The position numbers were made by a program, and so were the translations under genes. Positions 26,038-35,509 of a DNA stretch of 64,000 bases are shown one piece after another. The first letter of the stretch is position 1. Each line of letters starts with the position of its first letter. The DNA is taken from NCBI RefSeq assembly GCF_003315205.1, contig NZ_QNRR01000001.1, positions 620,001 to 684,000 on the forward strand. Direction: 5' to 3'. The DNA comes from Roseimicrobium gellanilyticum. GTDB taxonomy: Bacteria > Verrucomicrobiota > Verrucomicrobiia > Verrucomicrobiales > Verrucomicrobiaceae. The notes under the pieces are model-generated. The model searched no databases and was not told where the DNA came from. It worked only from the letters and a program-made list of their open reading frames with translations.

Positions 26038-26901
26038 TCAAACGGTGCGCAGGAGTCCTTTTGCCGTATAGGCACCTAGAATCGCGATCTTGCGCAGCTT
26101 GCTCAGTCCGATGCGAGGACCGAAGACCTGGAAGCGGCGCTGACGAATTTTCTCCAGGATTTCCCCGTACATCTGCCCCATCATCTCGGCGGCAAGCATG
26201 TGACGCCGATCCTCCTTCGGAAGGAGGCTGGCAGCTTGGGAGAAAAATCCGCGTGCCCGATCGTGTTCGCACTGCATGAGCGCCTCGAACTCAGGCGTGT
26301 GGCGACCTTCCAGAAGATCCGCCTCCGTCACGCCAAAACGCTGAAGGTCTTCCTGCGGAAGGTAGATGCGGCCATTGCGCGCGTCCTCCGCCACATCGCG
26401 GATGATGTTCGTGAGTTGCAACGCGTAGCCCAGCGCTACGGCGTACTCCTTGCAGACCGGGTTCTTGTACCCAAAGATTTCGATGCTCACCAGGCCGACC
26501 ACGCAGGCGACCTTGTAGCAGTAGGCGAGGAGGTCCTCGTAGGTGCGGTAGCGCGTGGTGACGAGGTCTGAGGCCACTCCATTCACGATTTCCGCAAGCA
26601 GAGCGGGATCGATGGGGTAGCGCCCGGGCAGTTCAGCGACCTCCGCCTGCAGTTCATCCGGGGCATCAAAACCGTGCAGGATCCCGTGCTTCCATTCATC
26701 CAGTGCCAGCTGCCGCTCCTCCACGGTATCCACAGGTTCGTCTGCGATGTCGTCAATGACGCGGCAGAAGGCGTAGAAGGTCATCATATCCTCCTTGCGC
26801 TGGCGCGGCAGGGTGGAGAGCGCAAAGGCAAGGTTCGACTTGCTGCGGCGCGCGATCTCGCGGCCCACCGGGGCGGCTCGGCTTGGCGTTTTCTCAGACA
26901 T
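26038..26901 (-). CDS. hpnD: Squalene/phytoene synthase family protein, HpnD-like presqualene diphosphate synthase
   Basis: The protein has 287 residues from the ATG at 26901. It carries both Asp-rich motifs of trans-isoprenyl head-to-head synthases: DDIAD (50-54) and DVAED (169-173), plus YCYKVACVVG and the RIYLP segment. These condense two farnesyl or geranylgeranyl diphosphates. The bacterial three-step squalene route uses HpnC, HpnD and HpnE; this sequence fits HpnD-type best, but phytoene synthase cannot be excluded and no hpnC, hpnE or carotenoid gene is adjacent. Its start overlaps the end of a membrane-protein gene by 8 bases. Confidence 0.8.
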   Translation of the reverse strand: MSEKTPSRAAPVGREIARRSKSNLAFALSTLPRQRKEDMMTFYAFCRVIDDIADEPVDTVEERQLALDEWKHGILHGFDAPDELQAEVAELPGRYPIDPALLAEIVNGVASDLVTTRYRTYEDLLAYCYKVACVVGLVSIEIFGYKNPVCKEYAVALGYALQLTNIIRDVAEDARNGRIYLPQEDLQRFGVTEADLLEGRHTPEFEALMQCEHDRARGFFSQAASLLPKEDRRHMLAAEMMGQMYGEILEKIRQRRFQVFGPRIGLSKLRKIAILGAYTAKGLLRTV

Positions 26902-27757
26902 GGGAGGGTTCCTTGTCAAGATACCCACCCCGAAGCAGAAGCAAGGCAGCGCTGACGAAAAGCCAGGAATGAAGGGAGGCCTCCAGAATGCTGGCGACGA
27001 GGAGCCGGGTCACCATGCGGGCTGGGGGAAGGACAGAGGGCAGCACGTGCAGGGCGAACTCCAGCAGTACCAGAAGTGGCACTGCCGTAAGGGCGAACAT
27101 CAGCATGGGCAGCCAGGCGCGCCCCCACCATCGGGTGGCCACGGCTCCCGCCTTCAGGAAATCCACCCGGGCTGCGGCCGCCGCCAGAGGCAGGGGGGCG
27201 AGGAAGACGAGGAACTGCGGCATGAGCCATTCACGCACGGTGCGGGTGGTGGCGTCGGTGCGCTCCGCCATCCACCACCACGCTGCGTGAATCACCGCGA
27301 GCACGAGAATGGTTCTCCACCGGGCCAAGGCGGGGCGTAGGGCAGCATCTGAAAGGAGGGACTCCCGCGAGGCGATGAAGTAGCAGCAGAGCCACATCTG
27401 GCCGGCGGCGCTGAAAAGGCCCATGAGGATGGCCCCTGGTACCGTCCCCGCGAGAAACGGAGGTGGATAGATGGCCTGATGAAAGAGCATGGCGAAGCGT
27501 TGCCAGCCGCGCGCCGCCAGGTCGAAGAAGACATCCGGCCAGGGGGAGAGCGCATGCGCCATCACCGGCGGCGGGGGATCCCCGGTGCGCAGGCTCCATG
27601 CTTCATGCACCATGAGGGAGGCCATGAGCCACAGGAAGGGGGCCGGATGCCGACCCAGCCAGGCCAGCGCATCGCGGAAGAGTCGCGCCTGGGGGTGGAC
27701 CACGAGGTGCAGTGCCACGCACAGGGCAAACGCCCCCAGCCAGAGAAATGGCTCCAT
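26894..27757 (-). CDS. Polytopic membrane protein of unknown function
   Basis: The protein has 287 residues from the ATG at 27757, chosen because the membrane sequence begins there (MEPFLWLGAFALCVALHLVVH); longer versions add a basic, non-membrane extension antisense to the neighbouring promoter. About seven to eight hydrophobic helices are visible, with conserved-looking His and Trp residues (FHQAIYPPP, HAAWWWMAER). The arrangement is loosely like CPBP-type intramembrane proteases, but no EExxxR motif is present, so that is not claimed. Coupled by an 8-base overlap to the presqualene/phytoene synthase gene. Confidence 0.65.
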   Translation of the reverse strand: MEPFLWLGAFALCVALHLVVHPQARLFRDALAWLGRHPAPFLWLMASLMVHEAWSLRTGDPPPPVMAHALSPWPDVFFDLAARGWQRFAMLFHQAIYPPPFLAGTVPGAILMGLFSAAGQMWLCCYFIASRESLLSDAALRPALARWRTILVLAVIHAAWWWMAERTDATTRTVREWLMPQFLVFLAPLPLAAAAARVDFLKAGAVATRWWGRAWLPMLMFALTAVPLLVLLEFALHVLPSVLPPARMVTRLLVASILEASLHSWLFVSAALLLLRGGYLDKEPSHV

Positions 27758-27929
27758 TTCACCGGGAGGCGGCGTGCTGGCAACAATGAGGGGGGCACCG
27801 ACCAAACGTACGCCATGTTGGCGCGGGGACCGGAGGGTGTGCAAGTGTGAAGGTGCAAAGCATTGCCTAAGAACGCGGCGACTGCCGGCGACCGATTGCG
27901 GATGGTGGGAGCTTCCAGTAGAGAGGCGC

Positions 27930-28400
27930 ATGCAGCCCACGCATCGCGGTCTCCTGCACCATCTCGTCATCACCGTTTCGAGCGTCTCCCGGTCAGCGCC
28001 CTTTTATGGAACGATGTTCCGTCATCTTGGGTATGAATTGGGAGGCAGCAGTTACGGTGGGAGCTATGAGTATGAGGACTGGCGGAGGATGGACCAGGAT
28101 ACGCCGCATGAAATCAGCATCGTGACGGCGGACCCCAAGCTCGCGGAGGTGCCGCATCGTCGCGGCGCCGTGGGACATCACCATCATCTGGCCTTTTGTG
28201 CGCTGGACCGTGCGGACGTGGATCGCTTCCATGCGGACGTGCTGGTGCCGTTGGAGGAGAAAGGGCTTTGCACCATCGAGGATGCCCCGTGCGATTGCCC
28301 GGAGTACGGGCAAGGATACTACGCGACGTTCTTTGCGGATCCAGACGGGCTCAAGTATGAGTTCGTGAGCAATCCGAATCACCGAAGAAGGCATGAGTAA
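27930..28400 (+). CDS. VOC (glyoxalase/dioxygenase-fold) protein
   Basis: The protein has 156 residues from the ATG at 27930 after GAGAGG. Beta-alpha-beta-beta-beta modules are visible: LLHHLVITVSSVSRSAPFYG at the start, GHHHHLAFCA in the middle, YYATFFADPDGLKYEFV at the end. H and E residues in these positions bind the metal in VOC enzymes. The family covers glyoxalases, dioxygenases and resistance proteins, so the reaction is undetermined. It overlaps the next gene by 8 bases. Confidence 0.85.
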   Translation: MQPTHRGLLHHLVITVSSVSRSAPFYGTMFRHLGYELGGSSYGGSYEYEDWRRMDQDTPHEISIVTADPKLAEVPHRRGAVGHHHHLAFCALDRADVDRFHADVLVPLEEKGLCTIEDAPCDCPEYGQGYYATFFADPDGLKYEFVSNPNHRRRHE

Positions 28401-28977
28401 GCTGCAGGCAGATCAAGCGTATGCGAATCAACAAATCGTGCACTACGTGTGGGCAGGCTTTCACTCGTCCGAAGACATCGAGCGAACTCTACTGGAGGAC
28501 GTTTTTCAACCAGGCGATCTCGATGCTGATTGGGTGAGGGCGGGTATCGATCGGGAGTTTGCGAAAAAGCTCGAACAGCAGATCGACTGGCCGGAAAAGA
28601 CGGATTGTGATCGTCTTGATGAGGTTTTCGCTGAGTTGGAAGGACAACAACTCATTGCTCTTCAGAATGCCGGATACACACAGTCCGACGGCATGGAAGA
28701 CATGAGCGAAATCTGGCACGAGCGAGGTGCTGAAAAATCCGGAGTGGTGGGCTACTGCTTCTACCACGGGCAGGATCTCGAGCGGGTCGTGAAAGGCGAG
28801 CCGCTGTATCTCACCTATGGTGACATTGCCGGAGATGATGCCAGGGGGGTGGTGATTGGGGAACTGATTTGCCGTGTCCTTGAGAGGCATGGATTCACCA
28901 CGAACTGGGACCGGAACATCAAGACCCGCATGCACATTGCAGGCATCGATTGGAAGCGCAGGACTCCTGACTACTGA
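28393..28977 (+). CDS. DUF6891-like hypothetical protein
   Basis: The protein has 194 residues, soluble, acidic, with no signal. The segments HYVWAGFHS, GVVGYCFYHGQDLERVV and LYLTYGDIAGDD resemble a small family of conserved unknowns (DUF6891); this assignment is from memory of the motif pattern. The ATG lies inside the last codons of the VOC gene, so translation is likely coupled. Role unknown. Confidence 0.65.
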   Translation: MSKLQADQAYANQQIVHYVWAGFHSSEDIERTLLEDVFQPGDLDADWVRAGIDREFAKKLEQQIDWPEKTDCDRLDEVFAELEGQQLIALQNAGYTQSDGMEDMSEIWHERGAEKSGVVGYCFYHGQDLERVVKGEPLYLTYGDIAGDDARGVVIGELICRVLERHGFTTNWDRNIKTRMHIAGIDWKRRTPDY

Positions 28978-29152
28978 TGCAGGGGGGCGCACTCGATTTT
29001 TCGCAAACGAGAGCAACTGTCCTTAGGGGTGAGTAAAGTATTTTCCGAGGTGAAAGCCGTATCACGTTTCCGGTTTTTCGTCCGGATATCCGGTGATACA
29101 ATCATGGCTGCATGTGCGCTGTGGCAGCGCGCCGCAGAAACCATCTGCGTCC

Positions 29153-29866
29153 ATGAACACGCCCCAGGAGCACCTGATTTCCGATGCCTCGGGCGCGTAC
29201 TCAAGGAAGGTGTGGCTTATGGCAGCGCCGGAGAAGCTTCCTGCCACACGCCTGGGAGTCTTTCTCGATGGGGAGTACTATGTGAATCACATGAACGCGC
29301 CCGGCATGATCGGGTCCCTGCAACAGGGGGAAATGATCCTGCCGATGGCATGTGTGTTTGTGTCGCACGTGGATGGTGCGGCGAGGCATCGGGATCTGAC
29401 CTGCAATCCCGAGTATGCAGCATTCATTGCGCGTGATGTGGTGGGGTGGGCGCGAAGAAGACTCCCTGAACTGGCGAAGGGCGGCCACCTCATCGCCGGG
29501 CCAAGTCTCGGTGGACTCGCATCGGCGTTTACGGCGGTGCAGTATCCACAGGTGTTTGCCCGGTGCTTGAGTCAATCAGGTTCCTTCTGGTGGAAAGAAG
29601 AGTGGCTTGCGAAACACCTGCATCAAATGCCACATGCGCAGTCCAAGTTCTGGCTGAGTGTGGGCGACCGGGAAACCGCATTTGGTGTCTCGCATCCGCC
29701 GACAGGTCTGCGCCAGGAAGTGACGCAGATCGCAGCCTGCGAACGTTTCGCAAAGGCGCTGGCGACACAGAACCATCGCGTGCTCTACCGGGTTTTTGAA
29801 GGCGGCCATGAGCTCAGTCCATGGAAGGACGAACTGCCCAACGCGCTACAGTGGCTGCTTTCGTGA
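29153..29866 (+). CDS. Enterochelin-esterase-like alpha/beta hydrolase
   Basis: The protein has 237 residues from the ATG at 29153 (MNTPQEHLIS); an earlier in-frame start adds an unlikely Cys-containing extension. The nucleophile elbow is GPSLGG with S118. A downstream Asp in SVGDRE and His in EGGHE near the C terminus complete a plausible catalytic triad. This matches the esterase D/enterochelin esterase group, although no siderophore genes are near. No signal peptide, so cytosolic. Tail-to-tail with the signal peptidase gene, 10 bp apart. Confidence 0.83.
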   Translation: MNTPQEHLISDASGAYSRKVWLMAAPEKLPATRLGVFLDGEYYVNHMNAPGMIGSLQQGEMILPMACVFVSHVDGAARHRDLTCNPEYAAFIARDVVGWARRRLPELAKGGHLIAGPSLGGLASAFTAVQYPQVFARCLSQSGSFWWKEEWLAKHLHQMPHAQSKFWLSVGDRETAFGVSHPPTGLRQEVTQIAACERFAKALATQNHRVLYRVFEGGHELSPWKDELPNALQWLLS

Positions 29867-29876
29867 GGCGCGATGC

Positions 29877-31070
29877 CTAGCGAATTGGTCCCCAGTGCTT
29901 CGTCAGCGGCCAGTAGCAGAACCAACCTGGGCCCACCACGTTCTGTCGTGGCACTGCACCCCAGAACCGGCTGTCACTGCTGCTGTAGCTGTTGTCCCCG
30001 AGGGCCATGTACTCATCCTTCGGGTAAGTCAGGAGCTCCATCGGCAGGGGCACGAAGCCGTTGCGTGAGTAGCCGCGGTAACCGGGTTCCTTCTGGTCAA
30101 TGACTCTGCGGATACCAGGCTCGGTCGCAGGCTGGCCATTGATGAGCACCTCCGGCGGGCGGACATCAATGGTGTCTCCCGGCACGCCGGCGAGGCGCTT
30201 GATGTAGTGCTGGGAGCCCCAGTTGCTGTTGAAACGGGATTCCTGCTCGATGCCGCGGATGTTTTTCGTGGTGAACACGAATACTTCACCGCGTTCTGGG
30301 CGGCGGAAGTGGTATGCGAATTTGTTTACGATGACGTGGTCGCCGTTGCGCACGATGCCACGGGCAAGCAGCTGGCCCTTTTGCACGCGGGTGCCAGGAG
30401 CTACGCGCAGGATGTATTCCTGCGTCCGGTCTGGATTGTCACTGCCCACGCTGTCCATGGAGGCACCGATGTGGCTTGCCAGGCGCAGCTCACCCACGAG
30501 CTGGCTCATGGGGCAGTTGATCTTGATAGAGTGCCCGTCAGCGAAGTGCAGCTTGCAGTAGCGGCGGAAGATGAAGAAGGATTCCTCAGTGACGGTGACG
30601 TTGTGATCCAGCTCGCCATCATGGTCAGATACCACGTTGAGATAGGTGGTGCCAGAGAACCAACCGGCGGCCTTGCCGAGGAATCCGGGGTTGGGGTCCT
30701 CTTCCTTGTATTCGGCGATGATCCCGTTCAGCGTGGGCTGCATCGACCCGGTGGGAATCTGGAAGGGCTGCGCAATGTACGTGCGGATGCCCAAGGCAAT
30801 GACGATGGAGACGAAGAAGACCTCGATATTCTCCGCCAGCTCGGAGTTGCGCATCTCCGGGAGCGCCTTTTCACAGGTCTTGTTGATGTCCTTGGTGAGG
30901 ATATCGATTTTCTTTGAATCCCTCTCCTTGATTGCCTCCTTCAACTGAGCCCTCTGGGTCTCGATCTCGTCCAGCTTCGCCTGCGGGAGCAGGTCCCGCT
31001 TGTAGTCGAGGAAACGGGTGACTCCCTTGTATAGGAGCTTGGCCTGCTTGAGGTAGCGGGGCTGAAACAT
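29877..31070 (-). CDS. lepB: Signal peptidase I
   Basis: The protein has 397 residues from the ATG at 31070 (MFQPRYLKQ). Residues ~25-80 are a charged helical region, followed by one membrane helix (~82-100). The family box PTGSMQPTL contains the nucleophile S109, and YIKRLAGVPGD contains the catalytic Lys. The C-terminal YMALGDNSYSSSDSRFWG is the box D/E region. It removes signal peptides of exported proteins at the outer face of the inner membrane. The ~120-residue spacer between the boxes makes it longer than the E. coli enzyme. It follows lepA and a four-helix-bundle gene on the same strand. Confidence 0.95.
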   Translation of the reverse strand: MFQPRYLKQAKLLYKGVTRFLDYKRDLLPQAKLDEIETQRAQLKEAIKERDSKKIDILTKDINKTCEKALPEMRNSELAENIEVFFVSIVIALGIRTYIAQPFQIPTGSMQPTLNGIIAEYKEEDPNPGFLGKAAGWFSGTTYLNVVSDHDGELDHNVTVTEESFFIFRRYCKLHFADGHSIKINCPMSQLVGELRLASHIGASMDSVGSDNPDRTQEYILRVAPGTRVQKGQLLARGIVRNGDHVIVNKFAYHFRRPERGEVFVFTTKNIRGIEQESRFNSNWGSQHYIKRLAGVPGDTIDVRPPEVLINGQPATEPGIRRVIDQKEPGYRGYSRNGFVPLPMELLTYPKDEYMALGDNSYSSSDSRFWGAVPRQNVVGPGWFCYWPLTKHWGPIR

Positions 31071-31122
31071 GAGGAAGACGCGGAGGTGGGGAGACGCGGA
31101 GGTCAGAGGAAAGGAAGAGAGG

Positions 31123-31500
31123 TCAACGGATGGCCCACTTTTCCGGCTGGTCAATCATGGTCACCAGCATGGCGAGGATTTCTTCGTAGAGGGAATCGAG
31201 CCGTGCCCGGTCGGTTTCCGTGATGTAAGTGCAGCGACGGGCGATTTCCAGATGGGTTTGGGTTTCCGCGGACTCACCTTCGGCATCGTTGAGTTTGCTT
31301 ACCCAAGCTGCTGGGTAGCGACGCTTGCGCCAGGCTTCCGAAATGTTCGCCGGTACAGACCGTGACGAGCGTCGTATCTGGTCGGTCAGGGAAAACCTCT
31401 CCTCTGGAGGCCATTTCTTGGAAAGTTCGAATACCTCCATGGTAGCATCCATGGATTTCTGCCAAACAATCAAATCCCGGAACGAACGAATGTTTGCCAT
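31123..31500 (-). CDS. Four-helix-bundle protein (23S rRNA intervening-sequence family)
   Basis: The protein has 125 residues. It matches the four-helix-bundle family often called S23/IVP: FRDLIVWQKSMDATMEVFEL near the start, RRSSRSVPANISEAW in the middle, and a last helix ending near the C terminus. Members are encoded within 23S rRNA intervening sequences or as free-standing genes; the biochemical role is unknown. Here it stands between lepA (78 bp upstream) and lepB (52 bp downstream) in the same direction. Confidence 0.9.
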   Translation of the reverse strand: MANIRSFRDLIVWQKSMDATMEVFELSKKWPPEERFSLTDQIRRSSRSVPANISEAWRKRRYPAAWVSKLNDAEGESAETQTHLEIARRCTYITETDRARLDSLYEEILAMLVTMIDQPEKWAIR

Positions 31501-31578
31501 GCGCTTTTGAGGTTCGACTTCAGCTTTGCGGACTCATCTCCGTGTCTCCACCTCTCCCTTTCTCCCCATCTTCCCCCG

Positions 31579-33378
<1,800 letters not shown>

Positions 33379-33515
33379 CGGCGCGGAGCGGGAAAAGGGG
33401 GTAAGGGAGGTACACCTGTTTGCCGCCATGCGCAAGCAGTGTGGCGGAGCCCATTTCCCGCCGCGAAGTGTCTCAGCGTGTGGAAATCCACCCCGCAGGA
33501 CCTGTTCATGCGTAT

Positions 33516-33523
33516 ACCTAGGT
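33516..33523. promoter_or_regulatory. ACCTAGGT palindrome upstream of aldolase gene
   Basis: This 8-bp palindrome lies 66-73 bp before the aldolase start, a distance similar to the CCTAGG sites before the ABC and DUF4239 genes. The flanks match the longer consensus less well. Confidence 0.25.
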
Positions 33524-33588
33524 GAAACACGTTGCGCTTTACATGGGGGGCATTCTCCACCATGTCTGCTGCCCCCGAATTCTGACTC

Positions 33589-34383
33589 ATGAGCCGCCAA
33601 GAAAATCTCGATACCTTCTTCCGCGACGGCAAGACCGTCATCCTTCCCATTGACCATGGCGTGGCCATTCCAGTGCCAGAGCTGAGCAACCCTTTCCAGC
33701 TCATCGAGGATGTGAACCCCTATGTGGACGGCTATGTGCTGAATCTGGGCCTGGCTTTGCGTACCGGCGACCTGCTCACGGGCAAGGGTATCTGCCTCCG
33801 CACGGACGTGTACAATACCCGCATCACCGGTCGCGGCGCAGGCAGCATCAATGTGTACGGCCTCGGCGAGGCGGAAATGGTGGGCGCCACGGCGGTGATG
33901 AACATGCTCTACCCCGGAGCGGAAAACGAAGAGACCGTGACCCAGAATTGTGCGGACCTCATCAGTGAGAGCCTCGACGTGGATCTGCCCGTGATTCTTG
34001 AGACGCTCCCGGTCGGTCTCGGCCAGCGCGAGCACTACACGGTGGAGAAGATTGGCTTTGCCGTGCGCCTCGCGGCGGAACTCGGCGCGGACGTCATCAA
34101 GACGGCCTACCCGGTGAATGGTACCTCGGACGACTTCAAGCGCATCGTGGAGAACGCTTTTGGTGTGCCAGTGATTGTGCTCGGCGGCGCAGCGATGAAC
34201 AGCGACCTCGACCTGCTCTCCATGGTGCATGACGCCATGAAGGCCGGCGCGGTGGGCATCGCCATCGGTCGCAATGTGTGGCAGCACAAGTCCCCGGTCG
34301 CCATTGCACGCAGCCTTTCGGCCATTGTGCATGAAGGCGCGAAGGTGGAAGAGGCGCTCACCCTGCTGAAGGAGCCGATCTAA
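33589..34383 (+). CDS. Class I fructose-bisphosphate aldolase (DhnA/LsrF type)
   Basis: The protein has 264 residues. This is the archaeal/DhnA-type class I aldolase fold: [11 protein letters not shown] near the start, [10 protein letters not shown] with the Schiff-base Lys K171, VIVLGGA and [13 protein letters not shown] as the C-terminal phosphate-binding strands. It cleaves or forms fructose 1,6-bisphosphate in glycolysis/gluconeogenesis; LsrF-type thiolases share the fold, so the exact substrate needs a test. Divergent from lepA across 210 bp. Confidence 0.87.
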   Translation: MSRQENLDTFFRDGKTVILPIDHGVAIPVPELSNPFQLIEDVNPYVDGYVLNLGLALRTGDLLTGKGICLRTDVYNTRITGRGAGSINVYGLGEAEMVGATAVMNMLYPGAENEETVTQNCADLISESLDVDLPVILETLPVGLGQREHYTVEKIGFAVRLAAELGADVIKTAYPVNGTSDDFKRIVENAFGVPVIVLGGAAMNSDLDLLSMVHDAMKAGAVGIAIGRNVWQHKSPVAIARSLSAIVHEGAKVEEALTLLKEPI

Positions 34384-34513
34384 GGAGAACGGCTGGGCCG
34401 AGCCCGGTCTGCCGGATCTGGATTTTCTGTCCAAAACCGGCCGCGAACGGACGTATAGCACGGGGCAGAAATTGTATATGCCCTTGAGGGCATATTATCA
34501 TTTTCCATCATTC

Positions 34514-35167
34514 ATGAAAGCACGTTTCCTTCCACTCCTGTTGTCCGCACTCGCCATCACAGCCACGGCTTCCGCCGAGCCCAAGAAGTATGTCTTTGAC
34601 TGCGAGTCATGGAAGGAGGGTGAGCCGCCGAAGGATGTCTTCGTGGTGGAGGGCAAGTTTAACGTGGTGGCCAACAAGGACGGCGGCAAAGCCCTGCAGG
34701 TGGAAGTGGGCGAGCTCACGGACTCCAATGCCCTGCTCGGCGACTCCGCCGCCGGGAGTGCCAGCATTGAGGCGAAAGTCTTCGGCACCAAGCAGGGCCG
34801 CAGCGTGCCGAAGTTCGCTGTGGGCGTGCATGGCCAGAGCGGCTACCGCCTTGTCGCCTTTGCTGCTCGCAAGGAACTGCAGCTCACCAAGGGTGACGAA
34901 GTGATCAAGGTCGTGCCGCTGACCTGGAAGAGTGATGAATGGTTCAAGCTCAAGCTGGAGGTGAAGAAGGTGGAAGAGAAGAAGTGGACCATCTCCGCCA
35001 AAGCCTGGCCCGCCTCAGGTGAAGAGCCAAAGGAAGCGCTTATCACGCATGAAGACACCACGCTGAAAGGCCAGGGCAAGTGCTCCATCTGGGGAACGAC
35101 CTTCTCAAATACGCCAATTCTGTTTGATGACGTGAAGGTCGAGATCGACGCGGCTCCGGCGAAGTGA
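34514..35167 (+). CDS. Secreted jelly-roll-like protein of unknown function
   Basis: The protein has 217 residues from the ATG at 34514, chosen for its signal peptide MKARFLPLLLSALAITATASA. The mature sequence alternates strands (KKYVFDCESW, FNVVANKDGGKALQVEVGE, GSASIEAKVFG, WFKLKLEVKK, ILFDDVKVEI), as in concanavalin-like or DUF1080-like folds. No catalytic motif recognised. Likely periplasmic or extracellular; possibly glycan binding (inference). Confidence 0.75.
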   Translation: MKARFLPLLLSALAITATASAEPKKYVFDCESWKEGEPPKDVFVVEGKFNVVANKDGGKALQVEVGELTDSNALLGDSAAGSASIEAKVFGTKQGRSVPKFAVGVHGQSGYRLVAFAARKELQLTKGDEVIKVVPLTWKSDEWFKLKLEVKKVEEKKWTISAKAWPASGEEPKEALITHEDTTLKGQGKCSIWGTTFSNTPILFDDVKVEIDAAPAK

Positions 35168-35180
35168 GGTGCCAACGTAG

Positions 35181-35200
35181 AAGGCTTCTCCAGAAGCCTT
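35181..35200 (+). terminator. Hairpin after the secreted-protein gene
   Basis: AAGGCTTCT (35181-35189) pairs perfectly with AGAAGCCTT (35192-35200), 13 bp after the stop. No T run follows directly, so it may work together with the T-rich hairpin at 35226-35254. Confidence 0.45.
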
Positions 35201-35225
35201 GGATCGTGGTGCGTTGAAAGTGTTG

Positions 35226-35254
35226 AAGGCTCCGAAAGGGGCCTTTTATTTTTT
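35226..35254 (+). terminator. Rho-independent terminator
   Basis: AAGGCTCC-GAAA-GGGGCCTT has one wobble pair and is followed by a TTTTATTTTTT run. Confidence 0.7.
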
Positions 35255-35327
35255 GGGCGTAGATGGGCCAGATAGTCCAGCGATACTGCTCCGTGTCGCA
35301 CGGGGTGCGTGGGTTGCGTGCATGGTG

Positions 35328-35481
35328 TTCAACGCAGAGACGCAGAGGGAACTTCGGAGACTGACAATGAGCTTCGACTCATGAGGCAACTTCGAAGTCA
35401 TTTCTGCTGCGTCGCTTTGTAGACTGCATTCCCAACTTGAGAGCCTCAGTCTCAGAAGTTCCTCTGTGTCTCTGTGTTGAG
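35328..35481. repeat. MITE-like imperfect inverted repeat
   Basis: Two arms of about 35-40 bases face each other. The left begins TTCAACGCAGAGACGCAGAG and continues GGAACTTCGGAGACTGA. The right, read as reverse complement, begins CTCAACACAGAGACACAGAG and continues GAACTTCTGAGACTGAG. The ~75-base interior encodes no gene. It fills most of the 342-bp gap between the secreted protein and the 5-oxoprolinase gene. Confidence 0.7.
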
Positions 35482-35509
35482 TCCAATGCAGCCTGCCACA
35501 CCCAGCTCC

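Noticed and set aside
26894-27757. CPBP-type intramembrane protease call for the membrane protein
   Set aside because: The diagnostic EExxxR and HxxxN motifs are not visible, so it is left as an unknown membrane protein.
33379-34461. N-terminal extension of the lepA frame to 960 codons
   Set aside because: The extra 361 codons run antisense to the aldolase gene and LepA normally begins at the [11 protein letters not shown] segment.
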